A DNA stretch of 64,000 nucleotides from Sphingomonas sp. BK235 (lineage in GTDB: Bacteria; Pseudomonadota; Alphaproteobacteria; Sphingomonadales; Sphingomonadaceae): contig NZ_SLXN01000003.1 in the NCBI RefSeq assembly GCF_004345855.1, forward strand, positions 496,001-560,000. The letters run 5' to 3'. The stretch's first letter is position 1. The number at the start of each line of letters is the position of its first letter. Under the pieces are notes generated by a model, which saw nothing but the letters and a program-made list of their open reading frames with translations, had not been told where the DNA came from and searched no databases. Shown here piece after piece: positions 1 to 8,093 of this stretch. A program made the position numbers and the translations under genes.

Positions 1-1810
1 CGCCACGCGCGAGAGCCTCGAGCTGACCTGCACCGCCGCGGGCCAGCGCAAGGGCAGCCTGCTCGACGCGGTCGATCGTACCGTCACCGGCGCCGGCGCC
101 CGGCTGCTCGCCGCGGATCTGGGCGCGCCGCTGATGGCGCGCGACGCGATCGAGGCGCGGCTCGACCTCGTCCAGCTCCTCCACGACGATGCCGCCTTGC
201 GCGAGCGCGTGCGCGCCGCGCTGCGCGCGCTGCCCGACATCGGCCGCGCGCTGGGGCGGCTGGCGGCAGGCCGCGGCAGCCCGCGCGACCTCGGCCAGTT
301 GCGCGACGGACTCGACGGCGCCTGGACCATCGGCGAGCGGCTCGGCGCGCTGGAGCCGGCGCCCGCGCTGCTGCGCGAGCTGGCGCCGCGGCTGCGCGGC
401 CATGGTGCGCTGATCGACCTGCTCAAGCGCGCGCTCGTCCCCGCGCCGCCGATCGAGGCGAGCGACGGTGGCTATATCGCCGCTGGCTATGACGCCGCGC
501 TCGACGCGCTGCGCGAGACCGGCAGCGGCGGCCGCCGCGCCATCGCCGCGCTGGAGACGAGCTTCCGCGAGCGCACCAAGATCGCCGCGCTCAAGATCCG
601 CCACAACGGCGTGCTCGGCTATCACATCGAGGTGCCCGCGCGCGTCGCCGACCCGCTGATGCGCGCCGACTCGGGCTTCACCCATCGCCAGACGCTCGCC
701 GGGGTGGTGCGCTTCAACGCGCCCGAGCTGCATGAGGTGGCGGCCAGCGTCACCCAGGCGGGGGCGCATGCGCTCGCGGCCGAGGCGGCGCATCTCGAAG
801 AGCTCACCGCCACCGCGCTCGCCGGACGCGAGGCGATCGCCGCGACCGCGGACGCGCTTGCCCGGCTCGACGTCGCCGCCGGGCTGGCCGAGCGCGCCGC
901 CGAGGGCGGCTGGGCGCGGCCGAGCTTCGCCGCGGAAGCCTGTTTCGACGTGCGCGAGGGGCGTCACCCCGTCGTCGAGGCGGCGCTGGCGAAGAGCGGC
1001 GACCGCTTCGTCGCCAACGATTGCGCGCTCGGCGGTACGGCGGCGCGGCTGTGGCTCGTCACCGGACCCAACATGGGCGGCAAATCGACCTTCCTGCGCC
1101 AGAACGCGCTGATCGCGGTGCTGGCGCAGGCGGGCGCCTATGTCCCCGCCGCGGCGGCGCGGCTGGGACTGGTCGATCGCTTGTTCAGCCGGGTCGGCGC
1201 GTCGGACAATCTCGCGCGCGGCCGCTCCACCTTCATGGTCGAGATGGTCGAGACCGCCGCGATCCTCGCGCAGGCGACGCCGGACAGTCTCGTGATCCTC
1301 GACGAGGTCGGGCGCGGGACCAGCACCTATGACGGTCTCGCCATCGCTTGGGCCGTGGTGGAGGCGATCCACGAGGACAATCGCTGCCGCTGCCTGTTCG
1401 CCACCCATTATCACGAGCTGACGCGTCTGGCGGAGCGGTGCGACTCGCTGTCGCTCCACCATGTCCGCGCGCGCGAGTGGAAGGGCGAGCTGGTGCTGCT
1501 CCACGAGGTCGCCGACGGGCCGGCGGATCGCAGCTACGGCCTGGCGGTGGCGCGGCTGGCGGGCATGCCGCCCGCCACGGTGCAGCGCGCCAAGGCGGTG
1601 CTGGCGAAGCTGGAGGCGGGGCGCGCCAGGACCGGCGGGCTGGCGGCGGGGCTGGACGACCTGCCGCTGTTCGCCGCCGCGGCGCAGGCGGAGGAGGCGC
1701 AGTGCGACGCCATCCGCACCGAGGTCGAGGCGCTCGACGTCGACGCGCTGACTCCGCGCGAGGCGCTCGACACCTTGTACCGGCTCAAGGCGCTGGCGCG
1801 CGAGGGCTGA
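1..1810 (+). CDS. mutS: DNA mismatch repair protein MutS (5' end missing)
   Basis: MutS recognises mismatched bases and uses ATP to start mismatch repair in the cytoplasm. The reading frame is already open at base 2, so the gene begins outside the window; about 600 C-terminal residues are visible. The visible part starts in the lever region (RKGSLLDAVDRTVTGAGARL), continues through the clamp, and ends with the ABC-type ATPase. That ATPase shows the Walker A motif GPNMGGKST (about base 1068), the DEVGRGTSTYDG Walker B/D-loop (about 1300) and FATHYHEL. The C-terminal dimerisation tail ends ALAREG. The gene converges on mfd with 32 bases between the stop codons, and that gap contains a run of nine G. 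Identification is secure. Confidence 0.97.
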   Translation, partial: ATRESLELTCTAAGQRKGSLLDAVDRTVTGAGARLLAADLGAPLMARDAIEARLDLVQLLHDDAALRERVRAALRALPDIGRALGRLAAGRGSPRDLGQLRDGLDGAWTIGERLGALEPAPALLRELAPRLRGHGALIDLLKRALVPAPPIEASDGGYIAAGYDAALDALRETGSGGRRAIAALETSFRERTKIAALKIRHNGVLGYHIEVPARVADPLMRADSGFTHRQTLAGVVRFNAPELHEVAASVTQAGAHALAAEAAHLEELTATALAGREAIAATADALARLDVAAGLAERAAEGGWARPSFAAEACFDVREGRHPVVEAALAKSGDRFVANDCALGGTAARLWLVTGPNMGGKSTFLRQNALIAVLAQAGAYVPAAAARLGLVDRLFSRVGASDNLARGRSTFMVEMVETAAILAQATPDSLVILDEVGRGTSTYDGLAIAWAVVEAIHEDNRCRCLFATHYHELTRLAERCDSLSLHHVRAREWKGELVLLHEVADGPADRSYGLAVARLAGMPPATVQRAKAVLAKLEAGRARTGGLAAGLDDLPLFAAAAQAEEAQCDAIRTEVEALDVDALTPREALDTLYRLKALAREG

Positions 1811-1842
1811 ACGCCGCGGCGGGGGGGGGCGTTGCCCTCGGC

Positions 1843-4800
1843 TCAGGCCGCCGCCTTGGCCAGCCCCTTCGACAATTGCAGCGCGCCGTGCAGCCGCGCC
1901 TTGGGATCGCCCCAGGCGCGCGAAAGTGCCAGCTTGCTGTCGGGCCGCAGCTTGGCCACGCCGCCGAGCCGGTCGACATAAGCGAGCAGCCCCGGCACGT
2001 TGGGCGGCGTGTCGTCGTGGAAGGTGACCAACGCGCCCTTCGGCCCGACGTCCAGCTTGGCCACGCAGGCGGTGCGCGCGTTGAGCTTGATCTCCATCAC
2101 CTTGACCAGATTGTCGGTCGCCTCGGGCAAAGCGCCGAAGCGGTCGATCATCTCGGCGGCGAAGCTCTCCAGCCCGCCGACCTCGTCGATCTCGTTGAGG
2201 CGGCGATACAGGCCCATGCGCAGGTCGAGGTCGGGGACATAGTCCTCCGGGATCAGGATCGGCGCGTCGACGCTGATCTGTGGCGAGAAGTCGCGCTGGC
2301 GCTCGCGCAGGCCGCCGGCCTTGGCCTCCATGATCGCCTCCTCCAGCATCGACTGGTAGAGCTCGTAGCCGACCTCCTTGATGTGCCCCGACTGCTCGTC
2401 GCCGAGCAGGTTGCCCGCGCCGCGGATGTCGAGGTCGTGGCTCGCCAGCTGGAAGCCCGCCCCGAGCGAGTCGAGATCGCTCAGCACCTTGAGGCGCTTC
2501 TCCGCGGCGTCGGTCATCTGCCGCTCGGGCGGCGCGACCATATAGGCATAGGCGCGCGTCTTGGAGCGGCCGACGCGCCCGCGCAGCTGGTAGAGCTGCG
2601 CCAAGCCGAAACGGTCGGCGCGGTTGACGATGATCGTGTTGGCGGAGGGAATGTCGATCCCGCTCTCGATGATCGTGGTCGAGACCAGCACCTCGAACTT
2701 CTTGTCGTAGAAGGCGCTCATCCGCTCCTCCACCTCGCTCGGCGCCATCTGGCCGTGCGCGACGACGTAGCGGATCTCGGGCACCTCACGGCGGAGATAC
2801 TCCTCGATGTCGGGCAGATCGGCGACGCGCGGGGTGACGAGGAAGCTCTGCCCGCCGCGATAATGTTCGCGCAGCAGCGCCTCGCGCAGCACCACCGGGT
2901 CCCAGGGCATCACATAGGTCCGCACCGCGAGCCGGTCGACCGGCGGGGTCTGGATCACCGACAGCTCGCGCAGTCCGCTCATCGCCATCTGCAGCGTGCG
3001 CGGGATCGGCGTCGCGGTGAGCGTCAGCATGTGGACGTCGGCGCGCAGCGTCTTGAGCCGCTCCTTGTGCGTCACGCCGAAGCGCTGCTCCTCGTCGACG
3101 ATGACGAGGCCGAGCCGCTTGAAGTCGATCGTCTTGGCGAGCAGCGCGTGGGTGCCGACGACGACGTCGATCGCGCCGCTCGCCAGCCCGTCCTTGACCC
3201 GCTTCGCCTCGGCGACGGGGACGAGCCGCGACAGCCGCCCGATGTTGATCGGGAAGCCCTCGAAGCGGGCCGAGAAGTTCTGGTAATGCTGGCGTGCGAG
3301 CAGGGTGGTCGGGCAGACCACCGCGACCTGCATCCCCGCCATCGCGGCGACGAAGGCGGCGCGCAGCGCGACCTCGGTCTTGCCGAAGCCGACGTCGCCG
3401 ACGATCAGCCGATCCATCGGCTTGCCCGCGGACAGATCGGCCAGCACCTCCTCGATCGCGCGGTCCTGGTCGTCGGTCTCGGTATAGGGGAAGCGGTCGA
3501 CGAAGGCGGGATAGCCCGCGCTGTCGGGCTCGGCGACCTCGCCCGGGCGCAGCGCGCGTTCCGCCGCGACCGCGATCAGCTCGCCCGCGATCTCGCGGAT
3601 CCGCTCCTTCATCCGCGACTTGCGCCGCTGCCACGCCTCGCCGCCGAGCCGGTCGAGCGCGGCGCCCTCCTCGGACGAGCCGTAGCGCGACAGCACCTCG
3701 AGATTCTCGACCGGGATGTAGAGCTTGTCGCCGCCGGCATATTCGAGCGCGACGCAGTCGTGCGGCGCGCGCGCCACCGGCACCTGCGTCAGCCCGACGT
3801 AGCGGCCGATGCCGTGATCGCTGTGAACGACCAGGTCGCCCGGCGACAGCGTCGCCAGCTCCGCCAGGAAGGCGTCCGCCGATTTGCGGCGCTTGGCGCG
3901 GCGCACCAGCCGGTCGCCCAGCATGTCCTGCTCGGTGAGCACCGCCACGTCGGGCGCGGTGAAGCCGTGGTCGAGCCCGATCACCGCCATCGCCACGCCG
4001 CGGTCGGCGGCGCCGAGCGACTCCTGCCACGTCTCGGTCAGCCGCGCGCCGGTGAGGCCATGGTCCTCCAGCAGCGAGCGCAGCCGCTCGCGCGCGCCGA
4101 CCGAGTAGCTGGCGAGCACCGGCTTGCGCCCGTCGCGGCGCAGCTTGGCGACATGCGCCACCACCGCCTCGTAGACGTTCGCCTGCGCGGCGCGCTCGGG
4201 CGCGAAGTCGCGCGGGCCGTCGACCTGGAAGTCGAGCACATGGGCGGACTCGGGCTCGTGGAAGGCGGTGGCGAGATGCGCCGGCATCGCCGCCACCTCG
4301 CGCGTCCATTCGTCGGCATCGAGGTAGAGCGTCTTGGCCGGCAGCGCGCGATAGCTACCGGGCTCGGCCGCCTCGGCGCGCTTGCGGTTCTCATAATAGT
4401 CCGCGATCGAGTCGAGCCGGCCCTCGGCGGCGGCGGGGGTGCCGCTGTCGCGCAGCACGATCGCGTCGGCGCCGAGATGGTCCCAGACCGTCGCCAGCTT
4501 CTCCTCGAACAGCGGCAGCCAATGTTCCATGCCGGCGAGGCGGCGGCGCTCGCTCACCGCCTGGTAGAGCGGGTCGCCGGTGGCGGTGGCGCCGAAGGTC
4601 TCGCGGTAGCGCGTGCGGAAGCGCTTGACGCTGTCGTCGTCGAGCAAGGCTTCCGAGGCGGGGAGCAGCACGAAGCCGTCGAGTCGCCCGGTGGTGCGCT
4701 GATCCGCGGGGTCGAAGCTGCGCACGCTCTCGATCTCGTCGCCGAAGAAGTCGAGCCGCAGCGCCTGTTCCTCGCCGCTGGGGAAGAGATCGACGATGCC

Positions 4801-5298
4801 GCCGCGCACCGCATATTCGCCCTGATCGTGGACGGTGTCGGTGCGGACATAGCCATTGGCCTGGAGCAATGCGGCGAGCCGGTCACGATCGATCCGCGCG
4901 CCCGGCTTGAGCTCGGCGACGAGCTGGCGGAGGCGGAAGGGGGTGAGCGTGCGCTGGGTCAACGCGTTGACGGTGGTGAGCACGAGCTGCGGCGCGCGCG
5001 GCTTCTGCTGGAGGCGGTGGAGCGCGCCGATCCGCTCCGCCATTACGCGTAGCGTCGGCGAGGCGCGGTCATAGGGCAGGCAGTCCCAGGCTGGGAGCTG
5101 GACGACCTCGAGCTCGGGCGCGAAGAAGGGCGCGGTGGCGGCGAGCCCGCGCATCTGCGCCTCGTCCGCCGCGACGAACACCGCGCGCAGCGGCGCCGCG
5201 CGCGCGAGATCGGCGAGCAGCGCGGGCAGGAAGCCGGCGGGCACGCCCGCGAGCGTCAGCGGGGTGGTGGCGCGGAGGATCTTGCTGAGGTCGGGCAT
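1843..5298 (-). CDS. mfd: Transcription-repair coupling factor Mfd
   Basis: Mfd is a DNA translocase that removes stalled RNA polymerase from damaged DNA and recruits UvrA. The 1151 residues match the usual family length. In order they show a UvrB-like N-terminal module, the RNA-polymerase-interacting domain (HSDHGIGRYVGLTQV, about residue 500), and RecG-like helicase motifs. Those include GDVGFGKTEVALRAAF (Walker A), DEEQRFGV (DEAD-type box) and the translocation motif around VGRSKTRAYAYM. The C-terminal TRCF domain contains LDLRMGLYRRL. The start is the ATG of MPDLSKIL. sdhE lies upstream on the same strand with a palindromic repeat element between, so the two may not be co-transcribed. Confidence 0.97.
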   Translation of the reverse strand: MPDLSKILRATTPLTLAGVPAGFLPALLADLARAAPLRAVFVAADEAQMRGLAATAPFFAPELEVVQLPAWDCLPYDRASPTLRVMAERIGALHRLQQKPRAPQLVLTTVNALTQRTLTPFRLRQLVAELKPGARIDRDRLAALLQANGYVRTDTVHDQGEYAVRGGIVDLFPSGEEQALRLDFFGDEIESVRSFDPADQRTTGRLDGFVLLPASEALLDDDSVKRFRTRYRETFGATATGDPLYQAVSERRRLAGMEHWLPLFEEKLATVWDHLGADAIVLRDSGTPAAAEGRLDSIADYYENRKRAEAAEPGSYRALPAKTLYLDADEWTREVAAMPAHLATAFHEPESAHVLDFQVDGPRDFAPERAAQANVYEAVVAHVAKLRRDGRKPVLASYSVGARERLRSLLEDHGLTGARLTETWQESLGAADRGVAMAVIGLDHGFTAPDVAVLTEQDMLGDRLVRRAKRRKSADAFLAELATLSPGDLVVHSDHGIGRYVGLTQVPVARAPHDCVALEYAGGDKLYIPVENLEVLSRYGSSEEGAALDRLGGEAWQRRKSRMKERIREIAGELIAVAAERALRPGEVAEPDSAGYPAFVDRFPYTETDDQDRAIEEVLADLSAGKPMDRLIVGDVGFGKTEVALRAAFVAAMAGMQVAVVCPTTLLARQHYQNFSARFEGFPINIGRLSRLVPVAEAKRVKDGLASGAIDVVVGTHALLAKTIDFKRLGLVIVDEEQRFGVTHKERLKTLRADVHMLTLTATPIPRTLQMAMSGLRELSVIQTPPVDRLAVRTYVMPWDPVVLREALLREHYRGGQSFLVTPRVADLPDIEEYLRREVPEIRYVVAHGQMAPSEVEERMSAFYDKKFEVLVSTTIIESGIDIPSANTIIVNRADRFGLAQLYQLRGRVGRSKTRAYAYMVAPPERQMTDAAEKRLKVLSDLDSLGAGFQLASHDLDIRGAGNLLGDEQSGHIKEVGYELYQSMLEEAIMEAKAGGLRERQRDFSPQISVDAPILIPEDYVPDLDLRMGLYRRLNEIDEVGGLESFAAEMIDRFGALPEATDNLVKVMEIKLNARTACVAKLDVGPKGALVTFHDDTPPNVPGLLAYVDRLGGVAKLRPDSKLALSRAWGDPKARLHGALQLSKGLAKAAA

Positions 5299-5376
5299 TC
5301 GGGTCCTTGGTCGGGGGTAGGTGGGTCAGGCCTCCGTTGTGAGGTCTCGGCGCCTCAGCCTTCGGTCGCCACTCCA

Positions 5377-5474
5377 CCGTCATCCCGGCCTTGAGCCGGG
5401 ATCCATGGTGCCGCGAGCGCAACGGGCGCGGTGTTCGCGGCGCCATGGATGCCGGGTCAAGCCCGGCATGACAG
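5377..5474. repeat. Dispersed palindromic repeat, family B, copy 1
   Basis: Two inverted arms face each other. The left arm reads CCGTCATCCCGGCCTTGAGC and continues into GGGATCCATG. The right arm is CATGGATGCCGGGTCAAGCC followed by CGGCATGACAG. The arms are imperfect (ATGCCGGG against ATCCCGGG), so this copy is somewhat decayed. It lies between sdhE and mfd. Related copies are at 23161-23276 and 28540-28637. Confidence 0.85.
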
Positions 5475-5516
5475 GGGAAGGAGGTCGGATCAGGCCCGGC
5501 GCAACGCGGGCGGACC

Positions 5517-5780
5517 TCACGGGATCGTCACGAAATCCACCCGCCGCATCACCTGCATCATCTCGCCCTCCCATTCGGGCGGGCAGGGCAGCGAGCCGAT
5601 CGCCCAGCCCATGATGTCGACGTCCTGCTCCTCGAGCAGCCGCTCGAACCAGTCGAGCTGCGCCGGCGTCCAGCTCGCGGCGTGGGTGTCGAAGAAGCCG
5701 CCGATCATCAGATCGGCCTCGCGCGTGCCGCGATGCCAGGCGCGGAAACGCAGGCGCTTGAGCCGAATGTCCTGATCCAC
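5517..5780 (-). CDS. sdhE: FAD assembly factor SdhE (DUF339)
   Basis: SdhE promotes covalent attachment of FAD to the flavoprotein subunit of succinate dehydrogenase. The 87-residue protein has the family hallmarks: an RLRFRAWHRGTREADLMIGGF N-terminal region containing the RGxxExD-type motif (RGTREADL) that contacts the flavin site, then the helical bundle ending MQVMRRVDFVTIP. I place the start at a GTG (VDQDIRLKR). A GGGAG Shine-Dalgarno sequence precedes it by five bases, and homologues begin at this point; the longer frame starting upstream has no such support. It is divergent from recG across about 120 bases. Confidence 0.9.
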   Translation of the reverse strand: MDQDIRLKRLRFRAWHRGTREADLMIGGFFDTHAASWTPAQLDWFERLLEEQDVDIMGWAIGSLPCPPEWEGEMMQVMRRVDFVTIP

Positions 5781-5899
5781 GTGATCTCCCGTCGGCCGCG
5801 CGCGGCCCGTCCATGCCATAGCGGAGCGCTGCCACGACGCCGCTGCAAGCTTTCGCTGGCGCGGCGGCGGGAGGCAGAATAGTCGGGCGCTACATAGTC

Positions 5900-7954
5900 A
5901 TGCGACCCGAGATCCTCAATCCGCTGTTCGCCGAGGTGGCCGCGCTCAAGGGCGTCGGCCCGGCGCTGGCCAGGCCGCTCGACCGGCTCGGCATCGCGCG
6001 CGCGGTCGATCTGCTGTTCCATCTGCCCTCGGGCTGGGTCGACCGGGTGGCGCGCGACGAACTCGACGCGGCCGATGTCGGCCGCACGGTGGCGATCACG
6101 CTTACCCCGCGCGAGTATCGCAGCGGCTCGAGCCCGCGCGCGCCGACGCGCGTGCAGGCGACCGACGCGGCGGGCAATCACGCGAGCCTAGTGTTCTTCG
6201 GCGGCGGCTCGGGCTGGGCGCGCAAGCAGCTGCCGCTGGGCGAGCCCAGGCGAGTCTCGGGCCGGCTCGATCGCTACGGCGACGCGCTCCAGATCGTGCA
6301 TCCCGAGATCGGGGGCGAGGAGGAGGGCTTCCGCGCGCGCGAGGCGATCTACCCGCTGAGCGAGGGGCTGACCTCGCGCCGGCTCGCCGCTTTGGTCGAG
6401 CAGGCGCTGGCGCGCGCGCCGGGGCTGGACGAGTGGATCGAGCCCAGCCTCAAGGCGCGCCACGACTGGCCCGACTGGCGCATCGCGGTCGAGCGCATCC
6501 ACGCCGACCCGGCCGACGCCGTGGCGCGCGCGCGGCTCGCGTACGACGAGCTGTTCGCCAACCAGCTCGCGCTGTCGCTGGTGCGCGCCGACACGCGCAA
6601 GCGCCGCGGGCGCGCGTTGCGGGGCGACGGGCGGCTGCGCGACCTGCTGCGGCTGCCCTATCAGCTCACCGGCGCGCAGGCACGCAGCGTGCGCGAGATC
6701 GAGGGCGACCTGGCGCAGAGCGCGCCGATGCTGCGGCTGCTCCAGGGCGACGTTGGCGCGGGCAAGACGTTGGTCGCGGCGATGGCGCTGCTGATCGCGA
6801 TCGAGGCGGGCGCGCAGGGCGCCCTGCTCGCGCCGACCGAGATCCTCGCGCGCCAGCATTACGACACGCTGCGGCGGCTGCTCGCCGGCCTGCCGGTCGA
6901 GATCGCGGTGCTGACCGGGCGCGACAAGGGCCGCGCGCGCGAGGCGACGCTGATGGGGCTGGCGGACGGTTCGATCCAGCTGCTGATCGGCACGCACGCG
7001 ATCTTCCAGGAGGCGGTGCGCTACCGCGACCTCGGGCTGGTGGTGGTGGACGAGCAGCATCGCTTCGGCGTGGCGGAGCGAATGCTGCTCCAGGCCAAGG
7101 GCCAGACTCCGCCGCACGTGCTGGCGATGACCGCGACGCCGATCCCACGCACGCTGACGCTCGCGCTCCACGGCGAGATGGACCAGAGCCGGCTCGACGA
7201 GATGCCGCCGGGGCGCGAGCCGATCGAGACGCGCGTCGTCTCGGAGGAGCGGATCGACGAGGTGGTGAACGCGCTCGGCCGCCATCTCGCGGACGGCAAG
7301 CAGGCCTATTGGGTCTGCCCGCTGGTGGAGGAGAGCGCCACCAGCGACCTCCAGGCGGCCGAGGCGCGCGCCGCCTCGTTGCAGGCGCGTTTCGGCGACC
7401 GCGTCGCGTTGGTCCATGGCCGGATGCGCGGCGCCGAGAAGGACGCGGTGATGGCGCGCTTCTCCGCCAACGAGGCGGGGGTGCTGGTGGCGACGACCGT
7501 GATCGAGGTCGGCGTCGACGTGCCCAATGCGACGCTGATCGTGATCGAGCACGCCGATCGCTTCGGGCTCGCCCAGCTCCACCAGCTGCGCGGCCGGGTC
7601 GGGCGAGGTGGCGGGCGCTCGGTCTGCCTGCTGCTGCGCGGCGGGTCGCTCAGCGAGACGTCGCGCGCGCGGCTGGCGCTGATGCGCGAGAGCAACGACG
7701 GCTTCCGCATCGCCGAGGAGGACCTGCGCTTACGCGGCGCGGGCGAGCTGCTCGGCACGCGCCAGTCGGGCGAGGCGCTGTTCCGCCTCGCCACGCCCGA
7801 GCTGCTCGGCGAGCTGCTCCCCGCCGCCACCGACGACGCGCGGCTGCTGATCGACCGCGACGGCGGGTTGGAGGGGGCGAGGGGGCAGGCGGCGCGGGTG
7901 GCGCTCTATCTGTTCGAGCGCGAGGCGGGGGTGGCGCTGCTGCGATCGGGGTGA
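5900..7954 (+). CDS. recG: ATP-dependent DNA helicase RecG
   Basis: RecG is a double-stranded DNA translocase that remodels stalled replication forks and Holliday junctions. The 684 residues match the family. The N-terminal wedge/OB-fold domain (residues 1 to about 200) begins MRPEILNPLFAEVAALKGVG. The helicase core has GDVGAGKTLVAAMALL (Walker A, about residue 287), DEQHRFGV (box II), TATPIPRTL (motif III) and the GRVGRGG region. The tail carries RLRGAGELLGTRQSG, the conserved TRG-like element. It is divergent from sdhE. A perfect hairpin follows 16 bases after the stop. Confidence 0.97.
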   Translation: MRPEILNPLFAEVAALKGVGPALARPLDRLGIARAVDLLFHLPSGWVDRVARDELDAADVGRTVAITLTPREYRSGSSPRAPTRVQATDAAGNHASLVFFGGGSGWARKQLPLGEPRRVSGRLDRYGDALQIVHPEIGGEEEGFRAREAIYPLSEGLTSRRLAALVEQALARAPGLDEWIEPSLKARHDWPDWRIAVERIHADPADAVARARLAYDELFANQLALSLVRADTRKRRGRALRGDGRLRDLLRLPYQLTGAQARSVREIEGDLAQSAPMLRLLQGDVGAGKTLVAAMALLIAIEAGAQGALLAPTEILARQHYDTLRRLLAGLPVEIAVLTGRDKGRAREATLMGLADGSIQLLIGTHAIFQEAVRYRDLGLVVVDEQHRFGVAERMLLQAKGQTPPHVLAMTATPIPRTLTLALHGEMDQSRLDEMPPGREPIETRVVSEERIDEVVNALGRHLADGKQAYWVCPLVEESATSDLQAAEARAASLQARFGDRVALVHGRMRGAEKDAVMARFSANEAGVLVATTVIEVGVDVPNATLIVIEHADRFGLAQLHQLRGRVGRGGGRSVCLLLRGGSLSETSRARLALMRESNDGFRIAEEDLRLRGAGELLGTRQSGEALFRLATPELLGELLPAATDDARLLIDRDGGLEGARGQAARVALYLFEREAGVALLRSG

Positions 7955-7970
7955 GGCGATCCGCTCGAAC

Positions 7971-8002
7971 GATCCGCCGCTCACGCGGGTAAGCGGCGGA
8001 TC
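7971..8002 (+). terminator. Hairpin downstream of recG
   Basis: A perfect 11-base stem, GATCCGCCGCT (7971-7981) with AGCGGCGGATC (7992-8002), encloses a 10-base loop and lies just after the recG stop. There is no T run, so it is a candidate 3'-end structure rather than a textbook intrinsic terminator. Confidence 0.5.
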
Positions 8003-8017
8003 ATCCTCGCCGACACG

Positions 8018-8043
8018 AGGTCACCCGGGGAGGTCACCCGGGG
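8018..8043. repeat. 13-base tandem duplication
   Basis: AGGTCACCCGGGG occurs twice back to back (8018-8030 and 8031-8043) in the convergent gap between recG and the autotransporter gene. It looks like a replication-slippage product. Confidence 0.8.
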
Positions 8044-8054
8044 GCTCGGCTCGG

Positions 8055-8084
8055 GCGCGCGGGCGGTGGTCGCCGCCCGCGCGC
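8055..8084. terminator. GC-rich hairpin between convergent genes
   Basis: A perfect 12-base stem, GCGCGCGGGCGG (8055-8066) with CCGCCCGCGCGC (8073-8084), has a 6-base loop. On the + strand it is followed by TCCTTTCGG. It sits 10 bases beyond the stop of the minus-strand autotransporter gene and could serve both converging transcripts. Confidence 0.5.
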
Positions 8085-8093
8085 TCCTTTCGG

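Noticed and set aside
1821..1829. A run of nine G between mutS and mfd as a phase-variable tract
   Set aside because: It lies between two stop codons of convergent genes, where slippage would have no coding effect.
1348..5052. A 1,234-codon open frame on the + strand opposite mfd
   Set aside because: It is the complement of mfd, extended from the 3' part of mutS. High GC leaves antisense frames open, and the product is an arginine-, alanine- and leucine-rich sequence with no recognisable domain.
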